Part shown: positions 13,851-23,199 of the stretch, in pieces | Layout: every line of letters starts with the position of its first letter | Numbering within the stretch: the first letter of the stretch is position 1 | From: Heliocidaris tuberculata | Lineage: Eukaryota; Echinodermata; Echinoidea; Camarodonta; Echinometridae | Reading direction: 5' to 3' | NCBI GenBank assembly: GCA_025618425.1 | Contig: CM046832.1 | Span: forward strand, 54,550,993 to 54,614,992 | Length of the DNA stretch: 64,000 nucleotides | Program-made: the position numbers and the translations under genes | The notes under the pieces: generated by a model | What the model was told of the DNA's origin: nothing | Databases searched by the model: none | Seen by the model: only the letters and a program-made list of their open reading frames with translations

Positions 13851-15704
13851 TATATATATTGTGGGGGATTGGGGGGGGGGAGGCTTTGTATTACAATGGT
13901 TTAAAAACTTTCACGAACTTCTTTTATTAGTATATTGCTATTAACAAATTGACTTAGTCCAACCCACTTGATATACGATATATTCAATCTAGATGTAATC
14001 ATAATGAATCAGATTAATCTGTTTTTAATTTGAATGGAATTGAATCAAAATGAAGAAATACCTCTTTGAGATCGTCATCTGGCAAAGCAGCCGATCCGAT
14101 GTAACGGATCTGATCTAGTTGCCGCTTGGTGTCGTAACTGAATCCCGTTTGGTTGAAGGCATTTGCGTATCCGCTCATCACCTTGCTGAAATTTGCACTC
14201 TCAAGGTTGGCCAAGACCTAGACGGGGAAAGTTATAGGATTCGTAATGACATTGTCATGGAGACTGAGGTTAATGTTATTGAAATTAAAAGTAATGAGTT
14301 GGATTGGTTATATATGTAAAGGACGTCAAACCCATCAACTTGTCATGTGTTCTTAGATTCAAAGAAACTAAGAACAATTTCTTTGGGGATGTATTTTGTA
14401 ATATTCTTGAAGTTTCGCAGAGAATTATATTACGGTATTATACCAGATAACTCCATCAGAACACATTCTTGAGGCAATTTAGAATGTAGAGGGCTTTGAG
14501 AAAAAAGCTTTGAAATGCTAACCATCTTAACGTGTACCTGACGCATTAAAACTATTAACATTATTCACTCTAAAAACAAGTGTTAACATATGGATAACAT
14601 ATTTTTAACACTTCAACGCATTAATACATGTACTTTACAAATCAGTTTTTTACCCTTGTCACCCCTGTCTGACCTCTGATTGGATAGTTGTCATGTGATA
14701 TGTGGGGGTTTGGTCAGTGACTATTATTGTGGTCAGCTTTGGTCAAGATGGGACATAGCCTTGTAGAACTAGATTAAGTTAAGTACAAATACCTTTTTGT
14801 TTTTGATTAACATCACAACGCGTTTACAACACCATTTTTTGACATCAGTTTTTAACACCTTAACATGTTAATTTTGTTAATTTTGCTGATTTTAACACGT
14901 TACAGTGTTAATAATTGCTATAAAAAAATGGTGTTGTAAACGCGTTGTGGTGTTAATCAAAAACAAAAAGGTATTTGTGCTTAACTTAATCTAGTTCTAC
15001 AAGGCTATGTCCCATCTTGACCAAACCTGACCACGATTATAGTCACTGACCAAGCCCCCACATACCACATGACAACTATCCAATCAGAGGTCAGACAGGG
15101 GTGACAAGGGTAAAAAAATGATTTGTAAAGTGCGTGTATTAATGCGTTGAAGTGTTAAAAATATGTTATCCATATGTTAACACTTGTTTTTAGAGTAGGC
15201 TATTCGAATCAAAATCTGTGGGTTTTACAGGTGATCATTGAAACAAGGTTGTTTGGAAGGCCAAATGTGTGGTTCCTAATTATTCTATAATTCAATTTCA
15301 AATGTTTCCAACCAGTTACAGATGTTCGAAAATCAGTAACAGTGACAGGGTCTTGATTTTAAATTTTGAAATAGCACCCATAATTCCTGAATTCCACGAA
15401 CCATCTTTCTTTGGTACAAGTTACGTATATTAACTACTCAAATTAGTTCATTTTATAGGTTCATATTTACCATTTGTTCCCGATTGTATTCTGTGATATT
15501 CGTGTTGTATTCCCATGCCTTGAATGAAGACTGGGAATACACATCCATGGCCATGTCGTTGAATTCATTCAGAAATTCAATTGCAAGTGTTTCGTTATTG
15601 ACGCTGTTTGCAGGAGGGACCGGAAGTTCAATGAAGCCCAGAGAACTCTCTGGTCCCAAAACCAGGACCAGGCCTAGAGCCAAGATCTGGATAGTGCGTA
15701 TCAT
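2359..15704 (-). CDS. ACE: Secreted single-domain angiotensin-converting-enzyme-like zinc dipeptidase (13 coding exons)
   Basis: Family M2 zinc peptidyl-dipeptidase that removes C-terminal dipeptides from extracellular peptides. Exons (transcript order): 15704-15471, 14217-14062, 13204-13117, 10921-10778, 9628-9437, 8684-8587, 8100-7928, 7470-7247, 6859-6715, 5335-5237, 4584-4459, 3901-3720, 2474-2359. They join without a frame break to 1977 nt, 658 aa. A signal peptide covers residues about 1-23. The zinc site HEMGH is at 379-383 and the third ligand Glu is at 407, with exact family spacing. CHASAW, K507/H509 and PYIRY (Y516, R518 chloride ligand, Y519) are intact, so an active enzyme is predicted. 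One catalytic domain and no transmembrane segment: the chain ends in a charged tail (..ASPTCN), like secreted insect and leech ACE rather than vertebrate somatic ACE. ACE2-like collectrin sequence is absent. All junctions are GT/AG and phase-compatible; exon limits are my reading, without transcripts. Confidence 0.93.
3303..3332. repeat. (TA)n microsatellite
   Basis: Pure TA dinucleotide tract in the last ACE intron. Confidence 0.95.
3720..3901 (-). CDS. ACE: ACE exon 12
   Basis: Residues 560-621: [39 protein letters not shown] and IGWPE, the conserved end of the catalytic domain. Donor ACAG|GTGAGT, phase 1. Confidence 0.9.
4459..4584 (-). CDS. ACE: ACE exon 11
   Basis: Residues 518-560: [17 protein letters not shown] and the [11 protein letters not shown] disulfide segment. 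Acceptor TACAG|AT, donor CTCGC|GTGAGT, phase 2. Confidence 0.9.
5237..5335 (-). CDS. ACE: ACE exon 10
   Basis: Residues 485-518: [19 protein letters not shown], then [15 protein letters not shown]507 and H509 are the C-terminal carboxylate and transition-state contacts. Arg518 (chloride ligand) is split across the phase-2 junction to exon 11. Confidence 0.9.
5408..5515. repeat. (TA)n and (CA)n microsatellites
   Basis: A TA tract at about 5410-5432 and a broken CA tract at about 5468-5513, in the intron between ACE exons 9 and 10. Confidence 0.9.
5516..6546. mobile_element. Long-TIR element, family L, copy 1 (one end missing)
   Basis: Shares its interior (about 5520-5820) and its right terminal repeat (about 6290-6546) with the element at 39022-40391, and in reverse orientation with 33985-36025. 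The right end reads ..ACGCACTG followed by TA, as in TA-inserting Tc1/mariner-type elements. The matching left terminal repeat is not visible, so this copy is one-ended. No transposase reading frame. Confidence 0.6.
6715..6859 (-). CDS. ACE: ACE exon 9
   Basis: Residues 437-485: [21 protein letters not shown], then [12 protein letters not shown], the hydrophobic helix pair characteristic of ACE. Donor CTAAG|GTAAGG, phase 2. Confidence 0.9.
7247..7470 (-). CDS. ACE: ACE exon 8 (catalytic zinc site)
   Basis: Residues 362-437. Holds HEMGH (379-383), catalytic Glu380 and third zinc ligand Glu407 in [17 protein letters not shown]. Donor GACG|GTATGA, phase 1. All residues needed for zinc binding and catalysis are present. 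Confidence 0.95.
7928..8100 (-). CDS. ACE: ACE exon 7
   Basis: Residues 305-362: the [14 protein letters not shown] helix, [13 protein letters not shown], and the substrate-contact strand [10 protein letters not shown] (His and Ala of the S1 region). Acceptor AACAG|GGTTAC, donor TTCAG|GTGAAA, phase 2. Confidence 0.9.
8160..8290. repeat. Degenerate ACAACTACCCCC minisatellite relic
   Basis: Imperfect units of the form gacaactacccc/ataactgccccc in ACE intron 7. The unit is the same as in the large arrays near 59.0 and 62.2 kb and the relic at 28.2 kb. Confidence 0.6.
8587..8684 (-). CDS. ACE: ACE exon 6
   Basis: Residues 272-304: [13 protein letters not shown], then [17 protein letters not shown]. 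Together with exon 5 it rebuilds the PIPAHxLGNMWAQ signature across the junction. Donor GAAG|GTAAGA, phase 0. Confidence 0.9.
8742..9044. repeat. Large palindrome, 120-bp arms
   Basis: Left arm 8742-8861 and right arm 8925-9044 are near-perfect reverse complements around a 63-bp spacer. It lies in the ACE intron between exons 5 and 6, only about 60 bp upstream of the exon 6 acceptor in transcript order. The transcribed intron would form a long hairpin. Confidence 0.85.
9437..9628 (-). CDS. ACE: ACE exon 5
   Basis: Residues 208-272. Contains [27 protein letters not shown] and [12 protein letters not shown], all highly conserved in M2 peptidases. The donor is CTAG|GTTCTC, weaker than consensus, but its phase 1 matches the next exon exactly. 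Confidence 0.9.
10334..10762. mobile_element. piggyBac-type MITE, copy 2
   Basis: Starts TTAA-CCCTTTC (TTAA 10334-10337) and ends GAAAGGG-TGAA (10752-10762), a mutated TTAA. Related to copy 1 at 1345-1754 in inverted orientation: shared blocks include the TTTTGATTCA-like and CCACAAAATGTGG segments. It sits in the intron right beside the ACE exon 4 donor. Confidence 0.65.
10778..10921 (-). CDS. ACE: ACE exon 4
   Basis: Residues 160-208: [20 protein letters not shown] and onward, matching the LxPDLTxIMAxSRxYxxLLxAW region of ACE. Acceptor TTTATAG|AC, donor AATG|GTAAGT. The MITE at 10334-10762 ends only about 15 bp past this donor. Confidence 0.9.
11880..12870 (-). mobile_element. 5'-truncated non-LTR retrotransposon (CR1/L2/jockey-like RT C-terminal part)
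   Basis: A minus-strand frame open from about 12870 to 11999 encodes the end of a LINE reverse transcriptase. It reads [10 protein letters not shown] (catalytic FADD at 12835-12824), then [36 protein letters not shown] and [12 protein letters not shown], all typical of the RT thumb and C-terminal region. The upstream fingers/palm and endonuclease are missing, so this is a dead 5'-truncated insertion. The 3' end runs into an ATG/CAT repeat (11880-11985). A second copy of the same 3' end lies at 60528-60790. The host intron is ACE intron 3. Confidence 0.85.
13117..13204 (-). CDS. ACE: ACE exon 3
   Basis: Residues 131-160. Reads [18 protein letters not shown], with two Cys (PCDEDGTC) equivalent to the first ACE disulfide loop, then CYSLEP. 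Donor CCAG|GTCAGT, phase 1. Too short to be an obvious ORF; found by joining frames. A decayed copy is at 23396-23453. Confidence 0.88.
13290..13807. repeat. 97-bp direct duplication flanking a tRNA-like gene
   Basis: The segment 13290-13386 recurs almost unchanged at 13711-13807, starting TTTCCACAAAAAGGAAGTCA in both. The ~420-bp period encloses the tRNA-like sequence at 13618-13690. A (TA)n tract follows at 13806-13855. Confidence 0.85.
13618..13690 (+). tRNA. tRNA-like gene, anticodon ACA (Cys?) or tRNA pseudogene/SINE head
   Basis: A 73-nt cloverleaf can be drawn. Acceptor GCCTCCG/CGGAGAC has one mismatch. The D arm is GTCT/AGGC, the anticodon stem TTGGC/GCCAA is perfect with loop GTACAGT, and the T arm is CCGGG-TTCGACT-CCCGG. 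The A-box (TGGTCTAGTGG) and B-box (GGTTCGACTCC) promoters are excellent. Oddities: two bases instead of one between the D and anticodon stems, the mismatched acceptor pair, and an ACA anticodon (Cys is normally GCA). It could be a transcribed tRNA-derived element rather than a decoding tRNA. Confidence 0.55.
14062..14217 (-). CDS. ACE: ACE exon 2
   Basis: Residues 79-130. Acceptor ..TCTAG|GTC, donor GAG|GTATTT, phase 0 at both ends. Contains the [14 protein letters not shown] segment matching the family's conserved helix before the second lid region. A decayed duplicate of this exon lies at about 24182-24338. Confidence 0.88.
14567..15196. mobile_element. 630-bp foldback element
   Basis: Both termini read ACTCTAAAAACAAGTGTTAA (right end as reverse complement), and the complementarity continues through arms of about 300 bp to a short centre near 14870-14890. 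No reading frame. It sits in ACE intron 1. The structure is that of a foldback/long-TIR MITE; a target-site duplication was not clear. Confidence 0.8.
15471..15704 (-). CDS. ACE: ACE exon 1 (signal peptide, start)
   Basis: Encodes residues 1-78. The ATG at 15704 opens a hydrophobic signal ([17 protein letters not shown]) followed by the start of the helical N-terminal lid. The donor is ATG|GTAAAT, phase 0. Confidence 0.9.
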
Positions 15705-16800
15705 TTTGGATCAGATGATATGTTCGCTTCCTCAAAAAAAAAAGGACCTGTGTCCTAAAAGCTCCTACCTCTCCTGACCAACTGAGTCAACTGAAAAGGT
15801 GTAATGGTAATCCGCGCTCACTTGTTTTGATCCACCACGGAGTAAGTCAATAAGCACTTCGTACCAAACTCAAATATATCATTTTGCTTTGGAGGATTGC
15901 TAAGAGATAAATATTTGTCTTTAGCTGAAAAGACTTCCATAAAAATGAAGGATAAAAGAATGAAAAGAGAATTTCCTGAGCAATTCGAGCAACGCCCCTT
16001 TTATCAGAGGTACGGGTCAAAGACAAATTATGATACAAAATTAGTTTATGATGATGTGCCCAACATTGGACTCGTTTGTTACACACTGTAAAGCTGAAAA
16101 GTAATATCTGTATTGTTGACGTATATTGAGCCTTAAAATGATTAATAATAAACCCGTTACATGTCATGAAATCCTTAATAGGATTTTACAAGATATGAAA
16201 CAATGAATAAATGAATTCTTGTATAACTTTTTTTTTTACCTATCTAAACATGCGGAATCTATGTCTCTCCCCCCCCCCCCTCCCCTCTTTGGTTGCATAC
16301 TTCTCTACTTAACTTCTTTTGTCACCACCCCTCTCTCTTTCTCACGCACACACACACACACCCACACGCATACACAAACACCCATATTGTCCTCTCTTTA
16401 ATTTATCCTTTTCATCCAATTTCCAGTTGTTCAAAAACCAAACAAGTACTTTGCCCGACCGTCAACGGTTCCTTCATAGTTGTATCGAATAAAGATTATT
16501 ACAAGGAGTTTCTCTATGAATGTATATATTGGGTAATATTTTGTATTTTATCGGATGGGGATTTCTATTCAACTTCTGTATTGAACGTGTAGAGAAATAC
16601 ATTTTAATCAAAATTAAACCAGAGACTGAAAGGTAGCATAAACAAGTTCCTATATACCATTAAAAAACTACTTAAAAATACTATGAAGGTAGAGGTTTGC
16701 ATGGTGGTACTGATAACGATGAGGACGTTTCCGGTTCACCATGTGGATAGTCCTTAAATGACTGAATGTGGAGAAAGTTAAGAGGAGAAAAAATTGAAGG
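15705..16800. other. ACE 5' flank, non-coding
   Basis: Contains the presumed ACE promoter/5' UTR (right of 15704), but no TATA box or initiator could be fixed. A C tract at 16270-16281 and a (CA)n tract at 16346-16378 are the only clear sequence features. Confidence 0.4.
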
Positions 16801-16833
16801 GCGCGATAGAGGCGCGATAGAGGCGCGATAGAG
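16801..16833. repeat. GCGCGATAGAG x3
   Basis: Three perfect head-to-tail copies of an 11-bp GC-rich unit in AT-rich surroundings. Confidence 0.9.
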
Positions 16834-17044
16834 AATAAGAGAATGTAGATGTAATCTTTCTTGAAAGTGTGAAGTCCTGAAAAGGACTGTAAACCAGATG
16901 AGAAGCTTTCTCATCGTTAACATAAAGATACTACATACTGGGCATCTGAGAGTACGTAGTGTGTTTGCTGCGCACCCCTTTTTTCAATTCTTCGTTCATG
17001 TCATTACAGTCTGTTCGTGATAGGCTGCATAGCCCTTCGAAGAT

Positions 17045-17166
17045 CAATAAAAGAAGAAGAAGAAGAAGAAGAAGAAGAAGAAGAAGAAGAAGAAGAAGAA
17101 GAAGAAGAAGAAGAAGAAGAAGAAGAAGAAGAAGAAGAAGAAGAAGAAGAAGAAGAAGAAGAAAAG
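17045..17166. repeat. (AGA)n trinucleotide repeat, about 120 bp
   Basis: Uninterrupted purine triplet array. It produces poly-Arg, poly-Glu and poly-Phe reading frames that are not genes. Confidence 0.98.
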
Positions 17167-17349
17167 AGAGAGAAAGACAGAGGGGTCTTTAAAAAAAAAT
17201 AGATTAAACAATGAAAATGATAAAAGGTTCCTCACAATACATGTACAACGTTCGCTACTTGTATTTTATACATTTTACACCACGTGTTGATGTTGTAGTA
17301 AGAGGGTGATCTTACAATTGCTCCGCCAAAGATAGTGGGTTAGGCAGTC

Positions 17350-17755
17350 AGACCCAACTTCCGAAAACCGAGCACAGGTATATACTCCGAAAACGGCGTA
17401 TGAATATAGAGCCCTCATCGTTCAGTGCGAGACAATGTGTACAAAAGGCATAGGGAAAATCTTGCAAAGTCAACCTGCCAAAAATATTATATTCTTTAAA
17501 ATAATGCTGCTTGTCAATTATCTTCGAAATCCTTGAATGATTCGTCTTATGAAATGACTTTCAAATGACAAACGTTTGAAATAAATATATCCGCAGCATT
17601 ATTTTTGAAAAATATATTATCAACAGCAGATTTTCGCCATGCCTTTTGCACATACTGCCTCGCACTGAACGATGAGGGCTCTATATTCATATTGCTCTAT
17701 ACGCCCGTTTTCGGAGTATATACCTGTGCTCGGTATTCCGGAGTTAGGTCTGACT
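17350..17755. repeat. Inverted repeat with ~115-bp arms
   Basis: The left arm (about 17350-17465) and right arm (about 17628-17755) share blocks such as GAGCACAGGTATATACTCCG and GAGGGCTCTATATTCATA in opposite orientation around a ~165-bp loop. This is probably a MITE. Degenerate GGGTTAG-like sequence follows at 17755-17820. Confidence 0.8.
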
Positions 17756-19667
17756 GTTAGGGTTAGTGTCAGGGTTAGAGTTGCAATGGGGTTTTGAGTT
17801 AGGTTTAGGGTTAGAGGTGGGGAAAGGTATAGATTTCGGTCCATGCAGTGTGGAAGTGAGGAATTCCCTCAATGTGGGTATTTGACTACAGAGCAATTGC
17901 CACCGAAGCATGTGTCATATATATATTTATATATATGCAACGGCCCTCTCCGTAAACCACTTTTTTGGATCACACATATAATATGACGGAGAACCGCAAA
18001 CGTAAAACACTGAGACTGATCACAATTATATATATATATATATATATATATTGCGAAGATAACAAGTACTTTTTGGCATAGTGTTTTCCGACTGTTTTTT
18101 TTTTTTTTAATAATTATTATTATGATGATATTTAGTGCATGCAGCGAGTCGGAATTAAAATGAAATGAAATGTTTTTTTTTTTTTTTTTTTTTTTTGTAA
18201 CATGGAATCGTATTGTTCCTCTCATGTTATTCAAAATATACATGTGCCAGATATTTTGGTGTTTCGTCCATGATGTCCTACATTTTTGTGCAAATATTTA
18301 TGAAGGAACTTAAAACTTTGTATGCTCCTGCTAAGTTCACTGCACCGCAACTTCTCAGGGGTTTGTATAAATTCGGGCTAGCACATTAGTTCGTTGGTTT
18401 CATTTGATATGCCGTTCACTCCTGGAAATTGAGACTCTGATCAATATCAGAATTGTATTGCACCTCTTATTTATCCGCTCATTTTTCTTATATTCCTTTT
18501 ATCATGCCCATAGGAGTAAAAAACAAAATTTCAACTTACATGTACATGTATCTTCGTATTCATCAACCAAATCAAAGAAATCTGACGAAAAGTTTTGAGG
18601 AGCTTAACAATCTTTGTAAAGACTTAAAAACCTTTATCGCAATTTCATAATTATTGTAAATCATGCAAAATTAGAATATGATCCACAAGCAAGCAATATT
18701 CAGGAGAATTAAAAAGAAATTTTTATGCGAACCATTATACTCTTGCAATGTTTCTTCACTGTTTTATGACATTGTCACATTTACCTTATACGAATATGCC
18801 GATAAGGGAGTTATTGGGTGCAAGTGATTTGTCGAGGGATGATTGAAAATATAGTACTTTTTTAGGTTCAAGTTCGGTGTACTTCTCTTCTGAAACGCTA
18901 CATTCTATGAAGAATTCGTCTCCATTCAATTAAGAGGATATAACCTTTCAAACGGGTCGTTAATCAATGTACTAACAATTCAGTCACAGTTTTACTGAAA
19001 AGCCAATCGAACCGGATCAATTTTATTTTCTCATCGTAGGAACAGCGCAACCATGCATGCAGATAAATGAGTGAATATAAGCGCACGCAGAACGTCTGTG
19101 ATGCAACTTCCAACGCGAGCGTTGGGCCTTTTGTTCATATTCGCACCGGCATGAATCCTATAATTGAACAATAGTTGGAGTGATCAACGCTAACATCCTT
19201 ACGTCGCCAAATGACGCCTTCTTTGAGCCGGCCATTAAATGAATCTTATCAGAATTTTTTCTTGACTCTTTTTGTCCTAACATAGAATTGTTGTATTGCC
19301 GTCAATGTAGTGCCCCCCCCCCCCTCTCTTTGGGAATACTATAGGGAGCTAGGTGAAGAAGCAAAAATAAGGATTGTGCTGGTGTCCTTTACATTATTAT
19401 AGTTGAAATGCAGCGACTGTTATGTCAACATGTTATCCACTTTGTCCAGGAGCAGCGCTCTAAAGATCAAATATCCTGGGGGCTTTTCTTCTGAAGTATG
19501 TTTGTTTTGACATAACAATATATCATATATGCGGGTCATATCCAGGGGTATGCTGACAATTATTCATCCCAGTCTCATCTCTCATTTCTCTCCAGGCCTC
19601 TGCCATGTTACCTGATACGACGTGTTGAGATGGTTTATCACACAAAGGGACTCAAACGAAACTGTGG
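17756..19667. other. Intergenic, 5' of the sulfotransferase-like gene
   Basis: Holds degenerate telomere-like GGTTAGGG units (17756-17820), a (TA)n tract (18028-18051) and two T-tracts. A pyrimidine-AG (CTCTCCAG) at about 19588-19595 could be the acceptor of a 5' UTR intron of the following gene. No coding sequence recognised. Confidence 0.45.
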
Positions 19668-20924
19668 ATGATCTCGCGAAGAGTTAGGAGGGATTATCGT
19701 CGCAGAATTACCCTCCAAATCTGGAAAATGGGACGCTGCGCACAGATTAGCCGGTCGCAGGCGGGACTGGCGCCTGTGCTCGCGGCGATTATTCTGATCG
19801 CGACCTGGTTAATCTTGACGCGTATTGCCTGGATACACTTTGGAGAGTCAGAAGATGGAATGGAGGGTAAACGGAGACATGGGACGGATAAAAGACAAGA
19901 TTCGATATCAGATTGGAAGAGGAAACAGAAGGGTACTATTACACAGTCTGAGGCGTGGGATATGTACAAAGTGGGATGCTATACCTACATGGCGAGCGGT
20001 GAGATTGAGCTATTGACTAACCACAAGGCATTACGTGCCATGGAATGCAAGCAGAGGTTGCCGCAGGCGCTTGTCATTGGGGTCAGGGGTTGCGATTCTT
20101 TTATTCTCTCAAAGGTACTAGGGCTTCATCCCTCGGTTATTTCACATTCCGAGTCACACTTCGAGTGGCCAAGCATCGACTTAGATCGCCAGATTGCCAA
20201 GTGGAGGCGTGAGCAGCCATATTCATCACGATTTCAAATGACAATCGAGCATTCACCCGCTTACGCCGATGATCAAGATCTTCTAGAGGGCGCTCTTCAG
20301 CGAGCGGCTCCAGGGATCAAGGTGGTGATCATGATTCGAGATCCTGTAGCCAGAATAATATCGGAAATCGCAAGTACACATAGAAGTGTGTTAAACCTCA
20401 CACTACATGAACATTCCATGCAGCCCACCGTCTTCCAAAATCCAAATGAAACAGTAGCCGATGATGAGCTAGTTCCATACAATCATCAGGACAATGCCCT
20501 CACCGTTGAAAACACCTTGATAGATCGCTATAACCAAGTGAATGCGGACTCGTCCTTGATTCGAACAGGAGTATATTATAACACTCTTAAGAAACTTCAA
20601 ACTCTTGTTCATGATAATGCTAGCTATCTCGTCATTGACAGGGATAACTTCGTCCATCATCCTCTTCAGACATTAGCCAGGTTAGAAACTTTCCTTGGTA
20701 TCAAAAAATTCTTTCGCGAGGACCATTTTGAATTTCATGACAAGGACGGACGTTACTGTGTGAACGTTGAGAGAAGACCCGATACACACTGTGTGTATGA
20801 AATGTCACAGCGCCATCTTCCGATTGTGGATGAGAACATTATTGAGAAACTGAAACAGTATTATGAAGAGTATGACGTAAAATTGGCAGGATTACTTCAA
20901 CGCAATTTCTCTTGGATGCAATAA
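19668..20924 (+). CDS. Heparan-sulfate 3-O-sulfotransferase-like type II Golgi protein, altered PAPS loop
   Basis: Single-exon 418-aa protein. A basic N-terminus precedes one hydrophobic anchor (residues about 33-55), a stem, then a sulfotransferase fold, the type II layout of Golgi sulfotransferases. Family marks are LPQALVIGVR (131-140) leading into LGLHPSV, the catalytic-base region ESHF (162-165), TIEHSPAY (192-199), the 3'-phosphate motif RDPVARIIS (224-232), and a C-terminal Cys pair (C364/C375) before a ..NFSW end, all as in HS3ST enzymes. The order and spacing fit HS3ST better than NDST. Odd: the PAPS 5'-phosphate loop, normally VRKGGTRAL, reads VRGCDSFIL, losing the catalytic Lys and both Gly, and the Lys of VEKTPAY is His. 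Activity is therefore doubtful; it may be a pseudoenzyme or have changed chemistry. The frame is intact, which argues against a pseudogene. A second Met at residue 21 (19728) could be the start. AATAAA overlaps the stop (20920-20925), and another lies near 21616. Confidence 0.82.
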   Translation: MISRRVRRDYRRRITLQIWKMGRCAQISRSQAGLAPVLAAIILIATWLILTRIAWIHFGESEDGMEGKRRHGTDKRQDSISDWKRKQKGTITQSEAWDMYKVGCYTYMASGEIELLTNHKALRAMECKQRLPQALVIGVRGCDSFILSKVLGLHPSVISHSESHFEWPSIDLDRQIAKWRREQPYSSRFQMTIEHSPAYADDQDLLEGALQRAAPGIKVVIMIRDPVARIISEIASTHRSVLNLTLHEHSMQPTVFQNPNETVADDELVPYNHQDNALTVENTLIDRYNQVNADSSLIRTGVYYNTLKKLQTLVHDNASYLVIDRDNFVHHPLQTLARLETFLGIKKFFREDHFEFHDKDGRYCVNVERRPDTHCVYEMSQRHLPIVDENIIEKLKQYYEEYDVKLAGLLQRNFSWMQ

Positions 20925-21772
20925 ATTACGATTGCTTTATCGAGCAAATCATATAAAACATTCAGAACCTAATTTACTAGTCATATGAAATCTGGGGCGT
21001 CAAAAGACAGTTGATAGGATGGGGGTTTTGGACCAAATTATCAACCAGTTTATTAGAAAAGGAAAGTTGTCTACAAAGCAAATACAAAAGAAGAATATTC
21101 GGCCTTTAAGGTTTGCCGACAGAAGCTTTAAAGAATTTTTTTAAAATGATGGTGACGGTCCTCTTGTTTTCTATTTAAACGTCAGGTCAACAATTTATGT
21201 ATTATGACTTCCCCACATTCCGCCTTCCACTCTATCGACGCCCCTGTATTGAATACTTCTGGTCTCATTCACAAAATTAACTGTTCAAGATAATTATGAT
21301 GTGTTTGCAAATCAGCGTGCAATATTTTTCGTTCTTTCTTTCTCTTTCATTAAACATTTCGAACGTGAACATCAACGTACTCTCTTGTTGGCATTATTTT
21401 GTGTGGACTATGAGCGTCATTGCTTTAATTTTACTGTTTTTATATAGAATAATATTATACAATGTAACATTCGGTGATATTCAACTATCAATAAGAGGCA
21501 TCATCATTCTATTAATATTTCATTTTCATATTTATTCATTTCTGAATTATAATATTTTACATATTATATTTTCTTCTTTGCAAAAGGTAGTCTAAACATT
21601 TTTCATTGATAAAAGAATAAATCGCCAATATTCGGATTTCACTGTACCATACAATTATGAACTCTATAAAACTCTATACAATATAAAACGTATGGGGTTT
21701 GACAGGAAAAAGAAGAACTAAAAATGACAATATGAACTCATGATTAGGGCGTTACCCTTTAATCTGCTTCCG

Positions 21773-21778
<6 letters not shown>
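20925..21778. other. 3' flank of the sulfotransferase-like gene
   Basis: AT-rich and non-coding, probably including the 3' UTR. A 99-codon hydrophobic frame at 21296-21595 is low-complexity and has no family features; I do not call it a gene. Confidence 0.4.
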
Positions 21779-21825
<47 letters not shown>

Positions 21826-22076
21826 CCAAGACTCAGGACGTAGCTGAATACCACGGATTTATTGATGTCAGGCTTTCGGCATTACGCCTTCTTCAGGAGC
21901 TATACAACGAAAAACAACGAAAATGCATGGAACAAAATGATAATATTACTACATGCATAACAGAAAAGTAATGAGCAATACAATTCTACTGACAATAACT
22001 AATTTCCAATATGAATTTATTTAATTTATCCAACCAAGACGGCCCGTCATGTTGTGTTTTAGCAAAATCCTTACAA

Positions 22077-22140
<64 letters not shown>
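21779..22140. repeat. (TA)n, retroelement-like tail with hammerhead-like core, (CA)n(TA)n
   Basis: A TA tract covers 21779-21822. On the minus strand, 21905-21838 reads CCTGAAGAAGGC..TGCCGAAAG, i.e. a CUGAAGA-hairpin-GAAA arrangement seen at the ends of Penelope-like elements. A (CA)n tract (22080-22117) passes into (TA)n (22118-22140). Confidence 0.5.
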
Positions 22141-22141
<1 letters not shown>

Positions 22142-23199
22142 CAGTGCGTCCCAGAAAAAACGAAACCCTAACATGCCTAAAGCAAAGGGTTATTGTGACC
22201 AGACTACGTGCTCTATGACAATAATTATCTATTTTCCATATACTAGAAGTATTATGCTTTTAAATGGTACCTTGATGGCATCCATCCGTACATGTTTTAC
22301 CGAGCAGCAGCATTTTGAAAATCACTTGTAAAAACTCAGTTGTGCCGGATTTGGGTAAAACTGTGAAAACGTTAGGATCACATGACTAAATTGAAAAAAA
22401 AAAACAGCTTTAAGAGATATGATACCTGAAATTCCCTTGTGTGATGGCATACATTAAATCAGAAATTCATCAAACAAGGGTCAATACCAATTTTCAGTGG
22501 CGGCAGGGGCATACGCCCCAAAATTTCCATTGTCAATAAATATCCCTTAAAGGATGAAAAAGTGTCCTTCCTGTGATGGAAATGTTGCCCACCCTGAGGT
22601 GGGAAATTGCCTAATCTTGATATTTGTTCTGCCTTATGCCCCCTTTCTATCTTGTATTTCCATATTATGACAATGGAAAGCGCCCCTTACTTTACTTTTA
22701 TGAAAAATATCAACTTTTAGACAGCTTTGTTCTTAAAAGAAATTTCAGTTCAGAAAAATGCAAAAAAATTGTTTTTCATTTCGATTGCAGGTACCATTTC
22801 AGTACAATACATGCCCTTTCTTTACCCCCAACATCGACAATACATTGACCATCCTTTATTTTCATGATGAGGGCAATATCATAACCCTCACTATTGATAG
22901 AAACAGATGAAAACAGTCTTCTTTTAGGGTTTAAAAGTCATGTTGCATTTGGGTCAAGTTCGCATGTGATCCTAACGTTTTAACTGTTTTACCCAAATCC
23001 GGCACAACTGAGTTTTTACATGTCATTTTCAAAATGCTGCTGCTCGGTAAAGCATGTACGGATGGATGCCATCAAGCTATCATTTTAAAGCTTAATACTA
23101 CTAGTTTATGGAAAATAGATAGTTATTGTCATAGAACACATAATGTGGTCACAATAACCCTTAGTTTTAGGGTTTCGTTTTTTTTTCTGGGACGCACTC
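22142..23199. mobile_element. 1.06-kb long-TIR element flanked by TA
   Basis: Terminal inverted repeats of about 245 bp, starting CAGTGCGTCCCAGAAAAA at the left. The right end is the reverse complement of a GAGTGCGTCCCAGAAAAA variant. TA dinucleotides lie on both sides (22140-22141, 23200-23201). The end sequence and TA target are typical of Tc1/mariner-type elements. The interior has no transposase, so it is non-autonomous. Confidence 0.8.

Noticed and set aside
16959..17235. Open frames of poly-Arg, poly-Glu and poly-Phe
   Set aside because: They are translations of a pure (AGA)n microsatellite in three frames.
21296..21595. 99-codon hydrophobic frame after the sulfotransferase-like gene
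   Set aside because: AT-rich low-complexity sequence with random-looking composition, probably 3' UTR.
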